Program-made: the position numbers and the translations under genes
Assembly (NCBI RefSeq): GCF_018904615.1
Contig: NZ_JADCNH010000002.1
Coordinates: 219,143 to 283,142 of the forward strand
Direction: 5' to 3'
Length of the DNA stretch: 64,000 nucleotides
DNA from: Verticiella alkaliphila
Lineage (GTDB): Bacteria; Pseudomonadota; Gammaproteobacteria; Burkholderiales; Burkholderiaceae_B
The notes under the pieces: model-generated
Database searches by the model: none
What the model was told of the DNA's origin: nothing
The model's input: only the letters and a program-made list of their open reading frames with translations
In this document: positions 56,116-64,000 of the stretch, one piece after another
Layout: every line of letters starts with the position of its first letter
Numbering within the stretch: position 1 is the first letter of the stretch

Positions 56116-56805
56116 ATGTTCGGAAGATCAAAACCCTCGCCGTTCAAACCCTACGCCTTTGGGGCCAAGCCCAAGCGGCGGTTCCCTCGTTGGCTGCTCT
56201 GGCTGCTGATCGGCGTGGTGCTCGGCATCGCCGGGGTGCTGTTCGTGCAGGAGGAGTACCTGCCGCCGCGTCTGTCCGCGGGGGAATCCCGGCAGTTGAC
56301 CGAGCAGTACAACCAGGCGAGCCTCGCGCTGCAGCAGACGCGCAGCCAGCTCGACGAGACGCGCGAGACCCTCGCCGCCCAGCAGGCCGAGCGAGCCACG
56401 CTCGCCGAAGAACTCGACAAGGCGCGCACCGGGCTCAAGCCGCTGCAGAACGACCTGGCCATGCTCAAGGACGCGCTGCCGCCGGATCCGCGTGGCGGCA
56501 CGCTGCAGATTCGCGCGGCGCGCTTCTTCAACCGCGACGGCGGCATGGATTATCACGTCGTGCTCACGCGAGAGGCCTCGGGCACCTTCGAAGGCGGCGT
56601 GCAATTCGCCGTCGAAGGCCGTTACCCGAGCGGCCGCACGGGCACGGTCACGCTGGATCCGGTCGGCCTGACGCTGAGCGACTACGAGAACGTCCACGGC
56701 GTGCTGCCCCTGCCGGACAACATGCAGGCCCGCCAGATCACGATCCGCGTCCTTGACGGCAACGGCCGCATGCAGGCGATGCGGGTGATCAACGCGCGGA
56801 ATTAG
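56116..56805 (+). CDS. Inner-membrane coiled-coil protein, function unknown
   Basis: 229 residues. A basic cytoplasmic tail (MFGRSKPSPFKPYAFGAKPKRRFPR-like, residues 1-25), one helix (WLLWLLIGVVLGIAGVLF, 26-43), a coiled coil (about 55-115, QLTEQYNQASLALQQTRSQL) and a periplasmic beta domain (GTLQIRAARFFNRDGGMDYHV and so on). The layout is typical of betaproteobacterial proteins encoded near bactofilin or cell-shape genes, but none is adjacent here. Function unknown. Confidence 0.82.
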   Translation: MFGRSKPSPFKPYAFGAKPKRRFPRWLLWLLIGVVLGIAGVLFVQEEYLPPRLSAGESRQLTEQYNQASLALQQTRSQLDETRETLAAQQAERATLAEELDKARTGLKPLQNDLAMLKDALPPDPRGGTLQIRAARFFNRDGGMDYHVVLTREASGTFEGGVQFAVEGRYPSGRTGTVTLDPVGLTLSDYENVHGVLPLPDNMQARQITIRVLDGNGRMQAMRVINARN

Positions 56806-56809
56806 TAGA

Positions 56810-56880
56810 ACGCCCCCACGCTCCCGTTGGTCGCTGCCCCCCGAGGGGGCGCGTTCCGCCTTGGGGCGGCCCGGCGGCAG
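56810..56880. repeat. GC-rich intergenic repeat-like element
   Basis: The stretch CCCCCACGCTCCCGTTGG, then GCCCCC-CGA-GGGGGC (56836-56850) and TTGGGGCGGCCCGGCGG looks like the dispersed Alcaligenaceae/Comamonadaceae intergenic repeat of that form. I recognise it from general experience; copy number in this genome was not checked. Confidence 0.45.
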
Positions 56881-57213
56881 TCAGCTGACGGCGACCCGTA
56901 CGGTCTTGCCGATCCGGGTGAGCATTTCCACCAGCGCGTCGATGGTGAATTTGCTCGACTTGAGGTTCACGACGTCGGAGACTCTGGGACGCGACACCAT
57001 GAGGATGTCGGCGGCCTCGGCTTGCTTCAGCCGGTGTTGCGCAATCCAGCCGGCAACTTCCGACATCAACTGCTCCTTCAATACGCGCGTCTCATGAATC
57101 TGTTGACGCGAGGCGGCTTGGAGGCGCGCTGCCTCTTCGGGTGAGAAACCGAGCTCTGCGAAGAGATTCGCGTCGGGTCTGCTCACGTGACGAACCGTTG
57201 TGTCGGTGGTCAT
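56881..57213 (-). CDS. higA: XRE family antitoxin (HigA-like)
   Basis: 110 residues. HTH: LKQAEAADILMVSRPRVSDVVNLKSSKFTIDALVEMLTRIGKTV, the COG5606-type antitoxin paired with Gp49-family toxins. It is the second gene of a toxin-first pair and overlaps the toxin by 4 bases (57210-57213), so translation is coupled. It should bind and silence the toxin and repress the operon. Confidence 0.9.
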   Translation of the reverse strand: MTTDTTVRHVSRPDANLFAELGFSPEEAARLQAASRQQIHETRVLKEQLMSEVAGWIAQHRLKQAEAADILMVSRPRVSDVVNLKSSKFTIDALVEMLTRIGKTVRVAVS

Positions 57214-57590
57214 GATCCGGTCCTCCTTGACGTGATCACGGCGCGATAGCGCGCCGCGGCGATGTCTTTGTCACGCTGGCTGGTGGCTTGCGTTTTCTTC
57301 TGAAAACAGTGAAGGACGTAGACGGCCTCGTCGAACTTGGCGACGTACATCACCCGGTAGATGCCATTCGCGTCGCGCAGCCGAATCTCCCGCGTACCTG
57401 CGCCGATGGCGTCGAAGGGCTTCCAGTCTTCAGGGTCCAGCCCTGACTGGATTTTGCTCAGTTGAAAGCCTGCGTCGCGCCGGGGTTCGGCAGGAAATCC
57501 GATGAGATCGGCGTAAGAGGAACCGATCCAGGGAATTCCTTGCTCTGCGCCACCTGGCTTCCTTGTACAAAATTTTATACCAATGCGCAC
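57210..57590 (-). CDS. higB: HigB-like toxin of the RelE superfamily (phage Gp49 type)
   Basis: Up to 126 residues from a GTG at 57590, but the first ten or so (GIKFCTRKP) lie on a promoter-like region (TTGTACAA palindrome 57563-57570; TATAAA on the minus strand at 57574-57579), and the family normally starts near PWIGSSYADL. No standard in-frame codon exists nearer. Family core: AGFQLSKIQSGLDPEDWKPF, AGTREIRLRDANGIYRVMYVAKF, AVYVLHCFQKKTQATSQRD. An mRNA-cleaving ribosome-dependent toxin by family precedent. Confidence 0.85.
   Translation of the reverse strand: MRIGIKFCTRKPGGAEQGIPWIGSSYADLIGFPAEPRRDAGFQLSKIQSGLDPEDWKPFDAIGAGTREIRLRDANGIYRVMYVAKFDEAVYVLHCFQKKTQATSQRDKDIAAARYRAVITSRRTGS
57563..57580 (-). 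promoter_or_regulatory. AT-rich palindrome over the toxin start, likely operon promoter/operator
   Basis: TTGTACAA (57563-57570) adjoins TTTATA on the plus strand (57574-57579), which reads TATAAA on the toxin strand. It overlaps the annotated GTG reading, which casts doubt on that start. Confidence 0.4.
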
Positions 57591-57630
57591 GGCTTGTGTA
57601 TCGGCCGCGCGGGACAGGATGCAAATGACA

Positions 57631-57663
57631 AAGGGCTGGATCCTGTGACAGGATCCAGCCCTT
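57631..57663. terminator. Terminator of the gloA transcript
   Basis: AAGGGCTGGATCCTG (57631-57645), loop TGA, CAGGATCCAGCCCTT (57649-57663): a perfect 15-bp stem. On the minus strand it follows the gloA stop and is trailed by TTTGTCATTT. Confidence 0.85.
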
Positions 57664-57732
57664 ATGGTGTGACCGTTCGGTTCGGAGGGAATGTTCAGGC
57701 GCTGCCGGTCTCCGAATCCACCAGCGCCGCAC

Positions 57733-58128
57733 TCAATCCTCGCGACCCTGGGCCTGGATCAGTTCGACCTTGTAGCCGTCCGGATCCTCGACGAAGGCGA
57801 TCACAGTGGTGCCGTGCTTCATCGGGCCGGCTTCGCGCACCACCTTGCCACCCTTGGCCTTGATGCGCTCACAGGCGGCGTAGGCATCCTCGACCTCCAG
57901 GGCGATATGGCCGTAGCCCGCGCCCAGGTCGTAGCTGTCGGTGTCCCAGTTGTGGGTGAGTTCCAGGGCCGGGCCTTCGGACTCGGGTTGGTAACCAACG
58001 AAGGCGAGGGTGAACTTGCCGTCCGGATAATCCTTGCGGCGCAGCAGCTTCATGCCGAGCACGTCCGTGTAGAACGCAATGGACTTGTCCAGGTTGCCGA
58101 CGCGCAGCATGGTGTGCAGGATTCGCAT
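57733..58128 (-). CDS. gloA: Lactoylglutathione lyase (glyoxalase I)
   Basis: 131 residues. Converts the methylglyoxal-glutathione hemithioacetal to S-lactoylglutathione. Metal ligands: His5 ([13 protein letters not shown]), Glu near 56 ([11 protein letters not shown]), His near 74 (GYGHIALEV) and Glu near 122 (VELIQ). [11 protein letters not shown] is the end hallmark. Family length is normal. Directly after the metallopeptidase gene (9 bases). Confidence 0.96.
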   Translation of the reverse strand: MRILHTMLRVGNLDKSIAFYTDVLGMKLLRRKDYPDGKFTLAFVGYQPESEGPALELTHNWDTDSYDLGAGYGHIALEVEDAYAACERIKAKGGKVVREAGPMKHGTTVIAFVEDPDGYKVELIQAQGRED

Positions 58129-58137
58129 GGGAGACTC

Positions 58138-59154
58138 CTAGGTAAAGGATGGAAGGCTCGCCGGGTCGTGCTGGCGCAGGGTCTGCCGCGCCTGCTCGTA
58201 GCCCGGCAGGATGTGCCCGACTTCGGTCCAGAAGCCAGGCCCGTGGTTCATCTCGCGCAGGTGGGCGAGCTCGTGGGCGATCACATAGTCGATCACGTCC
58301 ACCGCAAAGTGCACGAGCCGCCAGTTCAGCATGATATGCCCCTGGCTGGTGCACGATCCCCAGCGGGTACGCGCCGAAGATAGCCGCCACTGCGTGATGG
58401 CAAGCCCGGTGCGTTGCAGGAAATGGTCCAGGCGTGTCTGGATGATCGCGCGGGCCTGACCTTGCAGCCAGGCCTGCACGGTGTCGCGGATGCGGTTGCC
58501 GTCGGCGCCGGAGGGCAGACCGAGCCAAAGGGTGTCGCCGGCTTGCGGCGCGAGGGCGTCGCCCGCGAAGTGCCGGCGATCTCCGCCGACGCGAAAGCGG
58601 ATCGTCTGGCCTAGATACGGAAGCTCGCCGCCATCCTCCCAGCGCGCGCGATGCATTGCGACGCGCTGCTGGCGTTCCTGCCAGGTGCGCAGACGCGAGA
58701 GGATCCAGCTCGCCTTGCCGCGCACGGCCTCGTCGATCTCGCCCAGGCCGACCCAGCGGGGCGCCGTCACGCGAAGGCCGTCATCCGTGATCAGAAAGCC
58801 GATGGTGCGGCGCTTGGAGCGCAGGAGGACGAAGCCGATCGTCTGGGCGGGCGTCGCCACTTCGCGCCAGCGGGCGCCCGCGGGCAGGGTCGTCGGCGGC
58901 AGGGTAGGCACGAAGCCGGAACCGCCCAGGGCGAGATCGGTGCCCGGCGGCAAGGCCGCTGGCCCGGCGCCGGGAAGGTCCAGCAAGGGCGACGCCGCTG
59001 CATCCGTGGGGCTGTCGCTGCGCGTATCCGGTTGGGGCGAAGGCGCGCTGGCGCCCGCGGGATCGAGGCGTGGCGCAGGTGCCGCGGGGGCAGGGCGCGG
59101 CGCTGGCGCCGGCAGGCCCCAGTCGAACGTCAACTGGGCGTCCGGCTCAGTCAC
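58138..59154 (-). CDS. M48-like YgjP/SprT-type zinc metallopeptidase with Pro-rich N-terminus
   Basis: 338 residues. The C-terminal half is the YgjP/DUF45 peptidase domain with VIAHELAHLREMNHGPGFW as the zinc site, after RTRWGSCTSQGHIMLNWRLVHF, a conserved segment. The first 90 or so residues are a Pro/Ala/Asp-rich low-complexity extension absent from the shorter relatives. Substrate unknown. It overlaps plsC by 8 bases and lies in the glyQS-gmhB-plsC block. Confidence 0.9.
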   Translation of the reverse strand: MTEPDAQLTFDWGLPAPAPRPAPAAPAPRLDPAGASAPSPQPDTRSDSPTDAAASPLLDLPGAGPAALPPGTDLALGGSGFVPTLPPTTLPAGARWREVATPAQTIGFVLLRSKRRTIGFLITDDGLRVTAPRWVGLGEIDEAVRGKASWILSRLRTWQERQQRVAMHRARWEDGGELPYLGQTIRFRVGGDRRHFAGDALAPQAGDTLWLGLPSGADGNRIRDTVQAWLQGQARAIIQTRLDHFLQRTGLAITQWRLSSARTRWGSCTSQGHIMLNWRLVHFAVDVIDYVIAHELAHLREMNHGPGFWTEVGHILPGYEQARQTLRQHDPASLPSFT

Positions 59155-59881
59155 GGTAACGGTGCGGGGCCAGGACGCGCATCTCGGCTTCGATCCAGTC
59201 CTGGGCCTTCTGGTTGAGCTCCGCGGGACTGAGGCCCTCGGAGGGAATGGCGGGCCCGAACGAGAGCGTGACGAGACCGGGCTTCTTCACGAAGGCATTG
59301 CGGGCCCAGACCTCGCCGGCATTGTGCGCCACCGGGATCACGGGCACGCCGCCGTGCACGGCAAGGCGTGCGCCGCCGGGCTGATAGCGTCCGACTTCGC
59401 CGGGCGGCACGCGCGTGCCCTCGGGGAAGAGGATGGGCCAGCGGCCGTCGGCCAGGCGTGCCTGTCCCTTGGCCAGCACCTGCTGCATCGAACTGCGCCG
59501 ATCGCCGCGATCGATGGCGATCATGCGCAGGTACGACAGGCCCCAACCAAAGAAGGGCACCCAGTGCAGCACGCTCTTGTAGACGAAACAGAGCTGCCGC
59601 GGCATGTAGGCGGGAAACCAGAGGGTCTCCCAGGCCGACTGATGCTTGGAGAGCACCACGGCCGCGCTGTCGGGAAGGTTCTCCCAGCCCTTGACCTGCC
59701 AGCGGATGCCGCAGATCCAGCGCGCGCCCCATACCGCCAGGCGCGGCCAGCCCACCGTGAAGCGGTAGTAGGCGCTGCGCGACATTGGCACCGCGAGCAG
59801 GATCGTGCAGGCGATGGCGTACGGAATGACCGTGACGGCCAGGAAGATCAGGTAGATCAGCGATCGCAACCAGAGAATCAT
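59147..59881 (-). CDS. plsC: 1-acyl-sn-glycerol-3-phosphate acyltransferase
   Basis: 244 residues. Makes phosphatidic acid by acylating lysophosphatidic acid. Motif I is KHQSAWETLW, where the usual HX4D reads His-x4-Glu, as in the betaproteobacterial/long-chain-type PlsC; motif III is LFPEGTRVPPGE. A hydrophobic N-terminus (LRSLIYLIFLAVTVIPYAIACTILLAV) anchors it to the membrane. It overlaps gmhB by 4 bases at its start and the metallopeptidase gene at its end. Confidence 0.93.
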   Translation of the reverse strand: MILWLRSLIYLIFLAVTVIPYAIACTILLAVPMSRSAYYRFTVGWPRLAVWGARWICGIRWQVKGWENLPDSAAVVLSKHQSAWETLWFPAYMPRQLCFVYKSVLHWVPFFGWGLSYLRMIAIDRGDRRSSMQQVLAKGQARLADGRWPILFPEGTRVPPGEVGRYQPGGARLAVHGGVPVIPVAHNAGEVWARNAFVKKPGLVTLSFGPAIPSEGLSPAELNQKAQDWIEAEMRVLAPHRYRD

Positions 59882-60414
59882 GCGCCCTCCAGCGCGAGCG
59901 CGACGGCCATCAGGTCGTCGCGGATGAGCGTGCCTTGCGGCAGTTCGTATTCGTGCTCGGTGCGCCGGCCGTTACCAGTACGCACCAGCCACGGCTGGCA
60001 GCCCACGGCATCGGCGGCGAGCAAGTCGCGCATGGAGTCGCCCACGGCCGGCACGCCGCGCAGGTCGATGTCGTAGCGCCGTGCGATGTCCAGGAACATG
60101 CCTGGCTCGGGCTTGCGGCAATCGCAGCCCGCGCCTGGCGCATGCGGGCAGATGAAGAAGGCGTCGATCTGCCCGCCCACGGCCTGCAGCTGCTTGCGCA
60201 GCTTGGCGTGGATGGCGTTGAGCGTGTCGGCATCGTACAGGCCACGCCCGAGGCCCGACTGGTTGGTGGCCACCACCACCCGCCAGCCGGCGCGGTTCAG
60301 GCGCGCAATGGCCTCCAGGCTGCCCGGCAGGGCGATCCATTCGTCGGGGCTCTTGACGAACGCCGGGCTGTCCTGGTTGATGACGCCGTCCCGGTCCAGG
60401 ATGATGAGCTTCAT
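59878..60414 (-). CDS. gmhB: D-glycero-beta-D-manno-heptose-1,7-bisphosphate 7-phosphatase
   Basis: 178 residues from the ATG at 60414 (MKLIILDRDGVIN); the open frame extends upstream. HAD motif I DRDGVINQDSP, motif II VVATNQSGLGRG, a zinc-binding loop CPHAPGAGCDCRKPEPGM and motif IV VGDSMRDLLAA. It supplies heptose for lipopolysaccharide inner core. It overlaps plsC and lies 25 bases after glyS in one operon. Confidence 0.95.
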   Translation of the reverse strand: MKLIILDRDGVINQDSPAFVKSPDEWIALPGSLEAIARLNRAGWRVVVATNQSGLGRGLYDADTLNAIHAKLRKQLQAVGGQIDAFFICPHAPGAGCDCRKPEPGMFLDIARRYDIDLRGVPAVGDSMRDLLAADAVGCQPWLVRTGNGRRTEHEYELPQGTLIRDDLMAVALALEGA

Positions 60415-60439
60415 GGCGACAATGCCGCGATCCCCGGCC

Positions 60440-62596
60440 TCAGGCAAGACGCCCAAGGTCGGCCACCTGGTTCATCAGACCGTGCAGGCGGGCGAGCAGG
60501 GCCAGGCGATTGCGCCGCACGGCAGGATCCTCGGCCATCACCATGACGTCGTTGAAGAACGCGTCCACCGCCTCGCGCGCGCCGGCCAGCGTCGTGAGCG
60601 AACCGGCGAAGTCGCCAGCCGCCGCCTGACGCTCGGCGTCCGGCTGCAGCTGGTCGATGACCTTGGCCAGCGCGGCCTCGGCAGGCTCGCGCAGCAGCGC
60701 GGCATCCACGCTGGCGCTCGTGTCCTCGGCCTTCTTGAGCAGATTGCCGACGCGCTTGTTGGCGGCCGCCAGGCTGGCGGCGGCGGGCTGCTGCTGGAAG
60801 GCGGCCACCGCGGCCACGCGCGCGCTCACCTGGTGCAGGGGCGGTTGCAGGGCCAGGACAGCGTCGATGACGGCGCGATCATATTGGGTGCCGAGCTGGT
60901 TGCGCACGCGCTCGTAGATGAAGCCGCGCAAGGCGTCGTGCAGGTCGGCGGCGTCCTTCACCACGCCCCGGGGCAGGGCGGCGATGGCCTGCGTGAGGAG
61001 AGCGTCCAGCGTGAGCGCGGGCTGCGCGTCATGAGCGTTGAGCTGGCCGCCGGCCGTCAGCTGCTCGAAGGCGCTGATGAGGCCAAGCGCGGCACGGCGC
61101 AGGCCGAAGGGGTCGCGATCGCCCGTGGGCTGCGAGCCCACCGCCCAGATGCCGGCGAGCGTCTCGGCGCGTTCGGCCAGGAACAGCGCAGCGCGGGTGA
61201 CGCCGTCGGCGGCCACCGGGGCGTCCAGGCGGATCTCGTACTGGCCACGGATGGCGTCGACCACGTCGGTCGACTCGCCATCGTGCGTCGCATAGTAGCC
61301 GCCCATCACGCCTTGCAGCTCGGGGAATTCGCCGACCATGCTCGTGACGAGATCGGCCTTGGCCAGGCGTGCGGCGCGCTCGGCGCGGGCCGCATCGCCA
61401 CCCAGGGCGCGTGCGACCCAGGCAGACAGCGCGGCCACGCGCTCCGTTCGGGCCAGCTGGCTGCCGAGCTTGTTGTGATAGACCACGTTGCCCAGGCCGG
61501 CCACCCGGCTCTCGAGCGTGGCCTTGCGGTCGGTCTCGAAGAAGAACTGCGCATCGGCCAGGCGCGGGCGCACCACGCGCTGATTGCCCTGGATGATGTT
61601 GCTCGGGTCTTCCAGCGCCATGTTGCTCACGATCAGGAAGCGGTTGGTCAGACGCTGACCATCGGCCTCGAAGAGCGGGAAGTACTTCTGGTTCAGCCGC
61701 ATCGTGAGGATGAGGCACTCCTGCGGCACGGACAGGAACGCGGGCTCGAATTCGCCCACGTATACCGTGGGGTGCTCGACCAGGGCGGTGACTTCGTCCA
61801 GCAGCGGCGCGACGTCGGCTTCTGGGCCCAGCGAGGCGCCCAGGCGGCTCGCATTGTCGCGCAGTTGCTGCTCGATGGCGTCGCGGCGTTTTGTGAAGGA
61901 GGCGATGACGCGGCCGTGCTCCGCAAGGCTGCTCTCGTAGCTGCCGGCATCGGCGATGGCGATCGGATCGCGTGCGGCCTGGAATCGATGGCCGCGGGTG
62001 ATGCGGCTCGCTTCGAGGCCGAGCGTGGTGACAGGCACCACCGATTCGCCGTGCAGGGCAATGAGGCCATGCGCCGGACGCACGAAGCGCACCGTGGTCT
62101 GGCCATCGGAGAGCTGATAGCTCATCGTCTTGGGGATGGGCAGCTTGGCGACGGCGTCGGCGAGGGCTTCCTGCAGGCCATCGGCCAGCGCCGCGCCACG
62201 CGCCACACCGCGGTAGACGAGCTGTTCGTTCTTGCCATCCGATTCGCGCTCGAGCGTGCTGACGTCGATGTCGGCCAGGCCCTTGGCAGCGAGCTTCTTC
62301 TGCAAGGCGGGGCTGGCCGCACCCTCGGCCGTCAGACCCACGCTCACCGGCATGAGCTTCTCGGCGTAGGGCTTGTCGGCCGCCTGCGCCAGCACGCTGG
62401 GCACGAGCACGGCCAGGCGGCGCGGCGAGGCAAAGGTGGTGGGCGCTGCAGCGCCTTCGGCGACGAGGCCGCGTTGGGCGAGGCCGCTGGCGATGCCGTT
62501 GGCAAAGGCGTCGCCCAGACGTTGCAGGGCCTTGGGCGGCAGTTCCTCGGTGAACAGCTCCACCAACAGGGTTTGGGTGTCGGTGCCGGCGGTCAT
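60440..62596 (-). CDS. glyS: Glycine--tRNA ligase beta subunit
   Basis: 718 residues from the ATG at 62596 ([22 protein letters not shown]). Tetrameric alpha2beta2 class II synthetase subunit that binds tRNA-Gly. The body contains [29 protein letters not shown] and [15 protein letters not shown]; the C-terminal anticodon-binding part ends [35 protein letters not shown]. The start overlaps the glyQ stop by 4 bases, coupling the subunits. Confidence 0.97.
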   Translation of the reverse strand: MTAGTDTQTLLVELFTEELPPKALQRLGDAFANGIASGLAQRGLVAEGAAAPTTFASPRRLAVLVPSVLAQAADKPYAEKLMPVSVGLTAEGAASPALQKKLAAKGLADIDVSTLERESDGKNEQLVYRGVARGAALADGLQEALADAVAKLPIPKTMSYQLSDGQTTVRFVRPAHGLIALHGESVVPVTTLGLEASRITRGHRFQAARDPIAIADAGSYESSLAEHGRVIASFTKRRDAIEQQLRDNASRLGASLGPEADVAPLLDEVTALVEHPTVYVGEFEPAFLSVPQECLILTMRLNQKYFPLFEADGQRLTNRFLIVSNMALEDPSNIIQGNQRVVRPRLADAQFFFETDRKATLESRVAGLGNVVYHNKLGSQLARTERVAALSAWVARALGGDAARAERAARLAKADLVTSMVGEFPELQGVMGGYYATHDGESTDVVDAIRGQYEIRLDAPVAADGVTRAALFLAERAETLAGIWAVGSQPTGDRDPFGLRRAALGLISAFEQLTAGGQLNAHDAQPALTLDALLTQAIAALPRGVVKDAADLHDALRGFIYERVRNQLGTQYDRAVIDAVLALQPPLHQVSARVAAVAAFQQQPAAASLAAANKRVGNLLKKAEDTSASVDAALLREPAEAALAKVIDQLQPDAERQAAAGDFAGSLTTLAGAREAVDAFFNDVMVMAEDPAVRRNRLALLARLHGLMNQVADLGRLA

Positions 62597-63510
62597 GCAG
62601 CTTCCTTCGATTGGGCGGTGGCGGAGTTCAGCATGGGGAAACCCAGCCGTTCGCGCGAGTCGTAATAGGCCTGAGCCACGGCGCGCGACAGATTGCGGAT
62701 GCGGCCGATGTAGGCGGCACGCTCGGTCACGCTGATCGCGCCACGTGCATCCAGCAGGTTGAACGTGTGGGCGGCCTTGAGCACGGATTCGTAGGCGGGC
62801 AGCGCGAGCGGGGTCTCGAGCGCGAGCAGGGCCTGCGCCTGCTTCTCGTAATCCGTGAAGTGCGCAAAGAGCACGTCCGGCATGGCGTGCTCGAAGTTGT
62901 ACGTGGATTGCTCGACTTCGTTCTGGTGGAACACGTCGCGGTACTTCACGACGCCGTTGGGCGTGTGCGTCCAGACGAGGTCGTACACGCTTTCCACGCC
63001 TTGCAGATACATGGCCAGGCGCTCGAGCCCATAGGTGATCTCGCCCGTGATCGGCTTGCAATCGAGGCCGCCCACCTGCTGGAAGTAGGTGAACTGCGTG
63101 ATCTCCATGCCGTTGAGCCAGACTTCCCAGCCCAGGCCCCAGGCGCCGAGGGTGGGATTCTCCCAATCATCCTCGACGAAGCGGATGTCGTGCGCAGCCG
63201 GGTCGATGCCGATGGCGCGCAGCGAGCCCAGGTAGAGCTCGAGGATGTCCGCAGGGGCGGGCTTCAACACCACCTGGTACTGATAGTAGTGCTGCAGGCG
63301 GTTCGGGTTGTTGCCGTAGCGACCGTCCTTGGGGCGGCGCGAGGGCTGGACGTAGGCGGCGCGCCACGGCTCCGGCCCGAGAGAGCGCAGGAACGTCGCG
63401 GTGTGCGACGTGCCCGCGCCCACTTCCATATCGATGGGTTGCAGCAGGGCGCAGCCCTGGCTGGCCCAGTAGTCTTGCAAGCGGAGGATCAGTTGCTGGA
63501 AGGTGAGCAT
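62593..63510 (-). CDS. glyQ: Glycine--tRNA ligase alpha subunit
   Basis: 305 residues. Catalytic subunit: [60 protein letters not shown] and [24 protein letters not shown], a class II synthetase core. Normal length. First gene of glyQ-glyS-gmhB-plsC-YgjP-like, all on the minus strand with short gaps or overlaps. Confidence 0.97.
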   Translation of the reverse strand: MLTFQQLILRLQDYWASQGCALLQPIDMEVGAGTSHTATFLRSLGPEPWRAAYVQPSRRPKDGRYGNNPNRLQHYYQYQVVLKPAPADILELYLGSLRAIGIDPAAHDIRFVEDDWENPTLGAWGLGWEVWLNGMEITQFTYFQQVGGLDCKPITGEITYGLERLAMYLQGVESVYDLVWTHTPNGVVKYRDVFHQNEVEQSTYNFEHAMPDVLFAHFTDYEKQAQALLALETPLALPAYESVLKAAHTFNLLDARGAISVTERAAYIGRIRNLSRAVAQAYYDSRERLGFPMLNSATAQSKEAA

Positions 63511-63665
63511 GGATGAGCCAAACGTGAATGCGAGCGCCGCGCGCCACGTCGAAGAAGCAGGCGACAGCGGGCGAATCCGCTATTTTAGCGGCTGCGCGGC
63601 CGTGCTGCGGTAGTGCGGGTTGTCGCTCGCCCTGGGTTCAGGGACAATCAGGGGCTTTTCGATGC

Positions 63666-63698
63666 GCGAAGGGCGCGCGGCACTGCCGCGCCCTTCGC
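63666..63698 (+). promoter_or_regulatory. Stable hairpin just upstream of the last gene's ribosome site
   Basis: GCGAAGGGCGCG (63666-63677) and CGCGCCCTTCGC (63687-63698) form a 12-bp stem ending six bases before AGGAGG. It may influence translation or terminate transcripts from the left. Confidence 0.4.
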
Positions 63699-63717
63699 TC
63701 CCACAGGAGGTAGGCTA

Positions 63718-64000
63718 GTGGTAGAACGGCGCGAGGCAACTCACTCGGGGCACCGGCCAGGCGGTCGGTTGATGGATGGGCGATGGTGGCTCGCTCTTCT
63801 GCTCGCGATCGGGTTGCTCGCCGTGTTGCCGCCTGCCTCCGCGCAGGCGCCGGCCACCTCGGCAGCGCCCACGACCGCGGACGCCGGCTCCTACGCCGGG
63901 CTGGCGGATATCCTGGAGGACGACGCCGCCCGCACGCGCCTGGTCGAGCAACTGCGCGCCCTGGCCAACGGGGCGCCGCCTGCCGCGCCGCCGGGAGCAC
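63718..64000 (+). CDS. N-terminal start of a probable MscS-type mechanosensitive channel (partial)
   Basis: Start codon GTG at 63718, seven bases after AGGAGG (63705-63710); an ATG at 63772 is in frame but has no such site. A signal peptide-like hydrophobic stretch (WWLALLLAIGLLAVLPPASAQA) is followed by YAGLADILEDDAARTRLVEQLRALA, the opening of large MscS-family channels such as YbiO. The rest, including the channel domain, is beyond the window, so the call rests on this short match. Divergent from glyQ. Confidence 0.55.
   Translation, partial: MVERREATHSGHRPGGRLMDGRWWLALLLAIGLLAVLPPASAQAPATSAAPTTADAGSYAGLADILEDDAARTRLVEQLRALANGAPPAAPPGA

Noticed and set aside
60086..62665. 859-residue plus-strand open frame
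   Set aside because: Antisense shadow of glyS; no motifs.

Overview
The window is about 66% GC and reads as a chromosomal segment of a betaproteobacterium of the order Burkholderiales, most likely family Alcaligenaceae (Bordetella/Achromobacter relatives). The evidence is four periplasmic receptors of the Bug/TctC family (one frameshifted), many LysR regulators, and the gene run glyQ-glyS-gmhB-plsC-YgjP-like-gloA. Genus and species cannot be fixed from the sequence alone. No prophage, insertion sequence, integron, CRISPR array or rRNA operon was seen.

Layout. 1-3.8 kb: the end of an SMP-30/gluconolactonase gene, a Bug receptor, and a membrane-bound PQQ sugar dehydrogenase with a frameshifted, shortened membrane anchor. 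3.9-6.5 kb: a small secreted Cys protein, tRNA-Arg(UCU), a 74-residue orphan peptide with a double-glycine leader, a toxin-antitoxin pair, and a gene-poor scar holding the last 51 codons of an Old Yellow Enzyme. 6.5-13.4 kb: LysR/metallo-beta-lactamase-fold pair, a Mig-14 family protein, an S9 peptidase, tRNA-His(GUG), an ElaA-type acetyltransferase and two small proteins. 13.4-22.8 kb: FAD oxidase, TetR, then an organosulfate block (Bug, LysR, sulfatase, frameshifted Bug, sulfatase, MFS exporter). 22.9-29.1 kb: phosphoketolase and acetate kinase operon, an NAD(P)-binding protein, a DsbA/FrnE-like protein and LysR.

29.2-34.9 kb: a serralysin-like metalloprotease divergent from a frameshifted, roughly 1,330-residue multidomain surface-type protein; both carry DUF4214-like repeats. 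35-40.7 kb: lipoproteins, rsmA, pirin with a divergent LysR, and another Bug. 40.8-50.7 kb: an uptake and catabolism locus. One operon encodes a binding protein, LivH, a single-chain LivM-LivG-LivF fusion and a gamma-glutamyltransferase-like hydrolase. The divergent operon encodes an NTF2-like protein, a PuuE-type deacetylase, an amidase and an FCD-type GntR regulator. A perfect ATTGTCGACAAT palindrome lies between them and is the likely operator.

50.8-64 kb: pyruvate kinase, a 2,4-dienoyl-CoA-reductase-like SDR, a SpmA-SpmB fusion, cardiolipin synthase, a coiled-coil membrane protein, a HigBA-like pair, gloA, a YgjP-like metallopeptidase, plsC, gmhB, glyS, glyQ, and the start of a likely MscS-type channel gene.

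Four genes show single-base frame breaks in short G/C-rich tracts (about 1630, 20214, 31470 and 35468). They may be genuine mutations or assembly indels and should be settled before those genes are called broken. I found no clearly undescribed system. The strongest leads are the LivMGF fusion locus, the paired DUF4214 secreted proteins, and the orphan double-glycine peptide.
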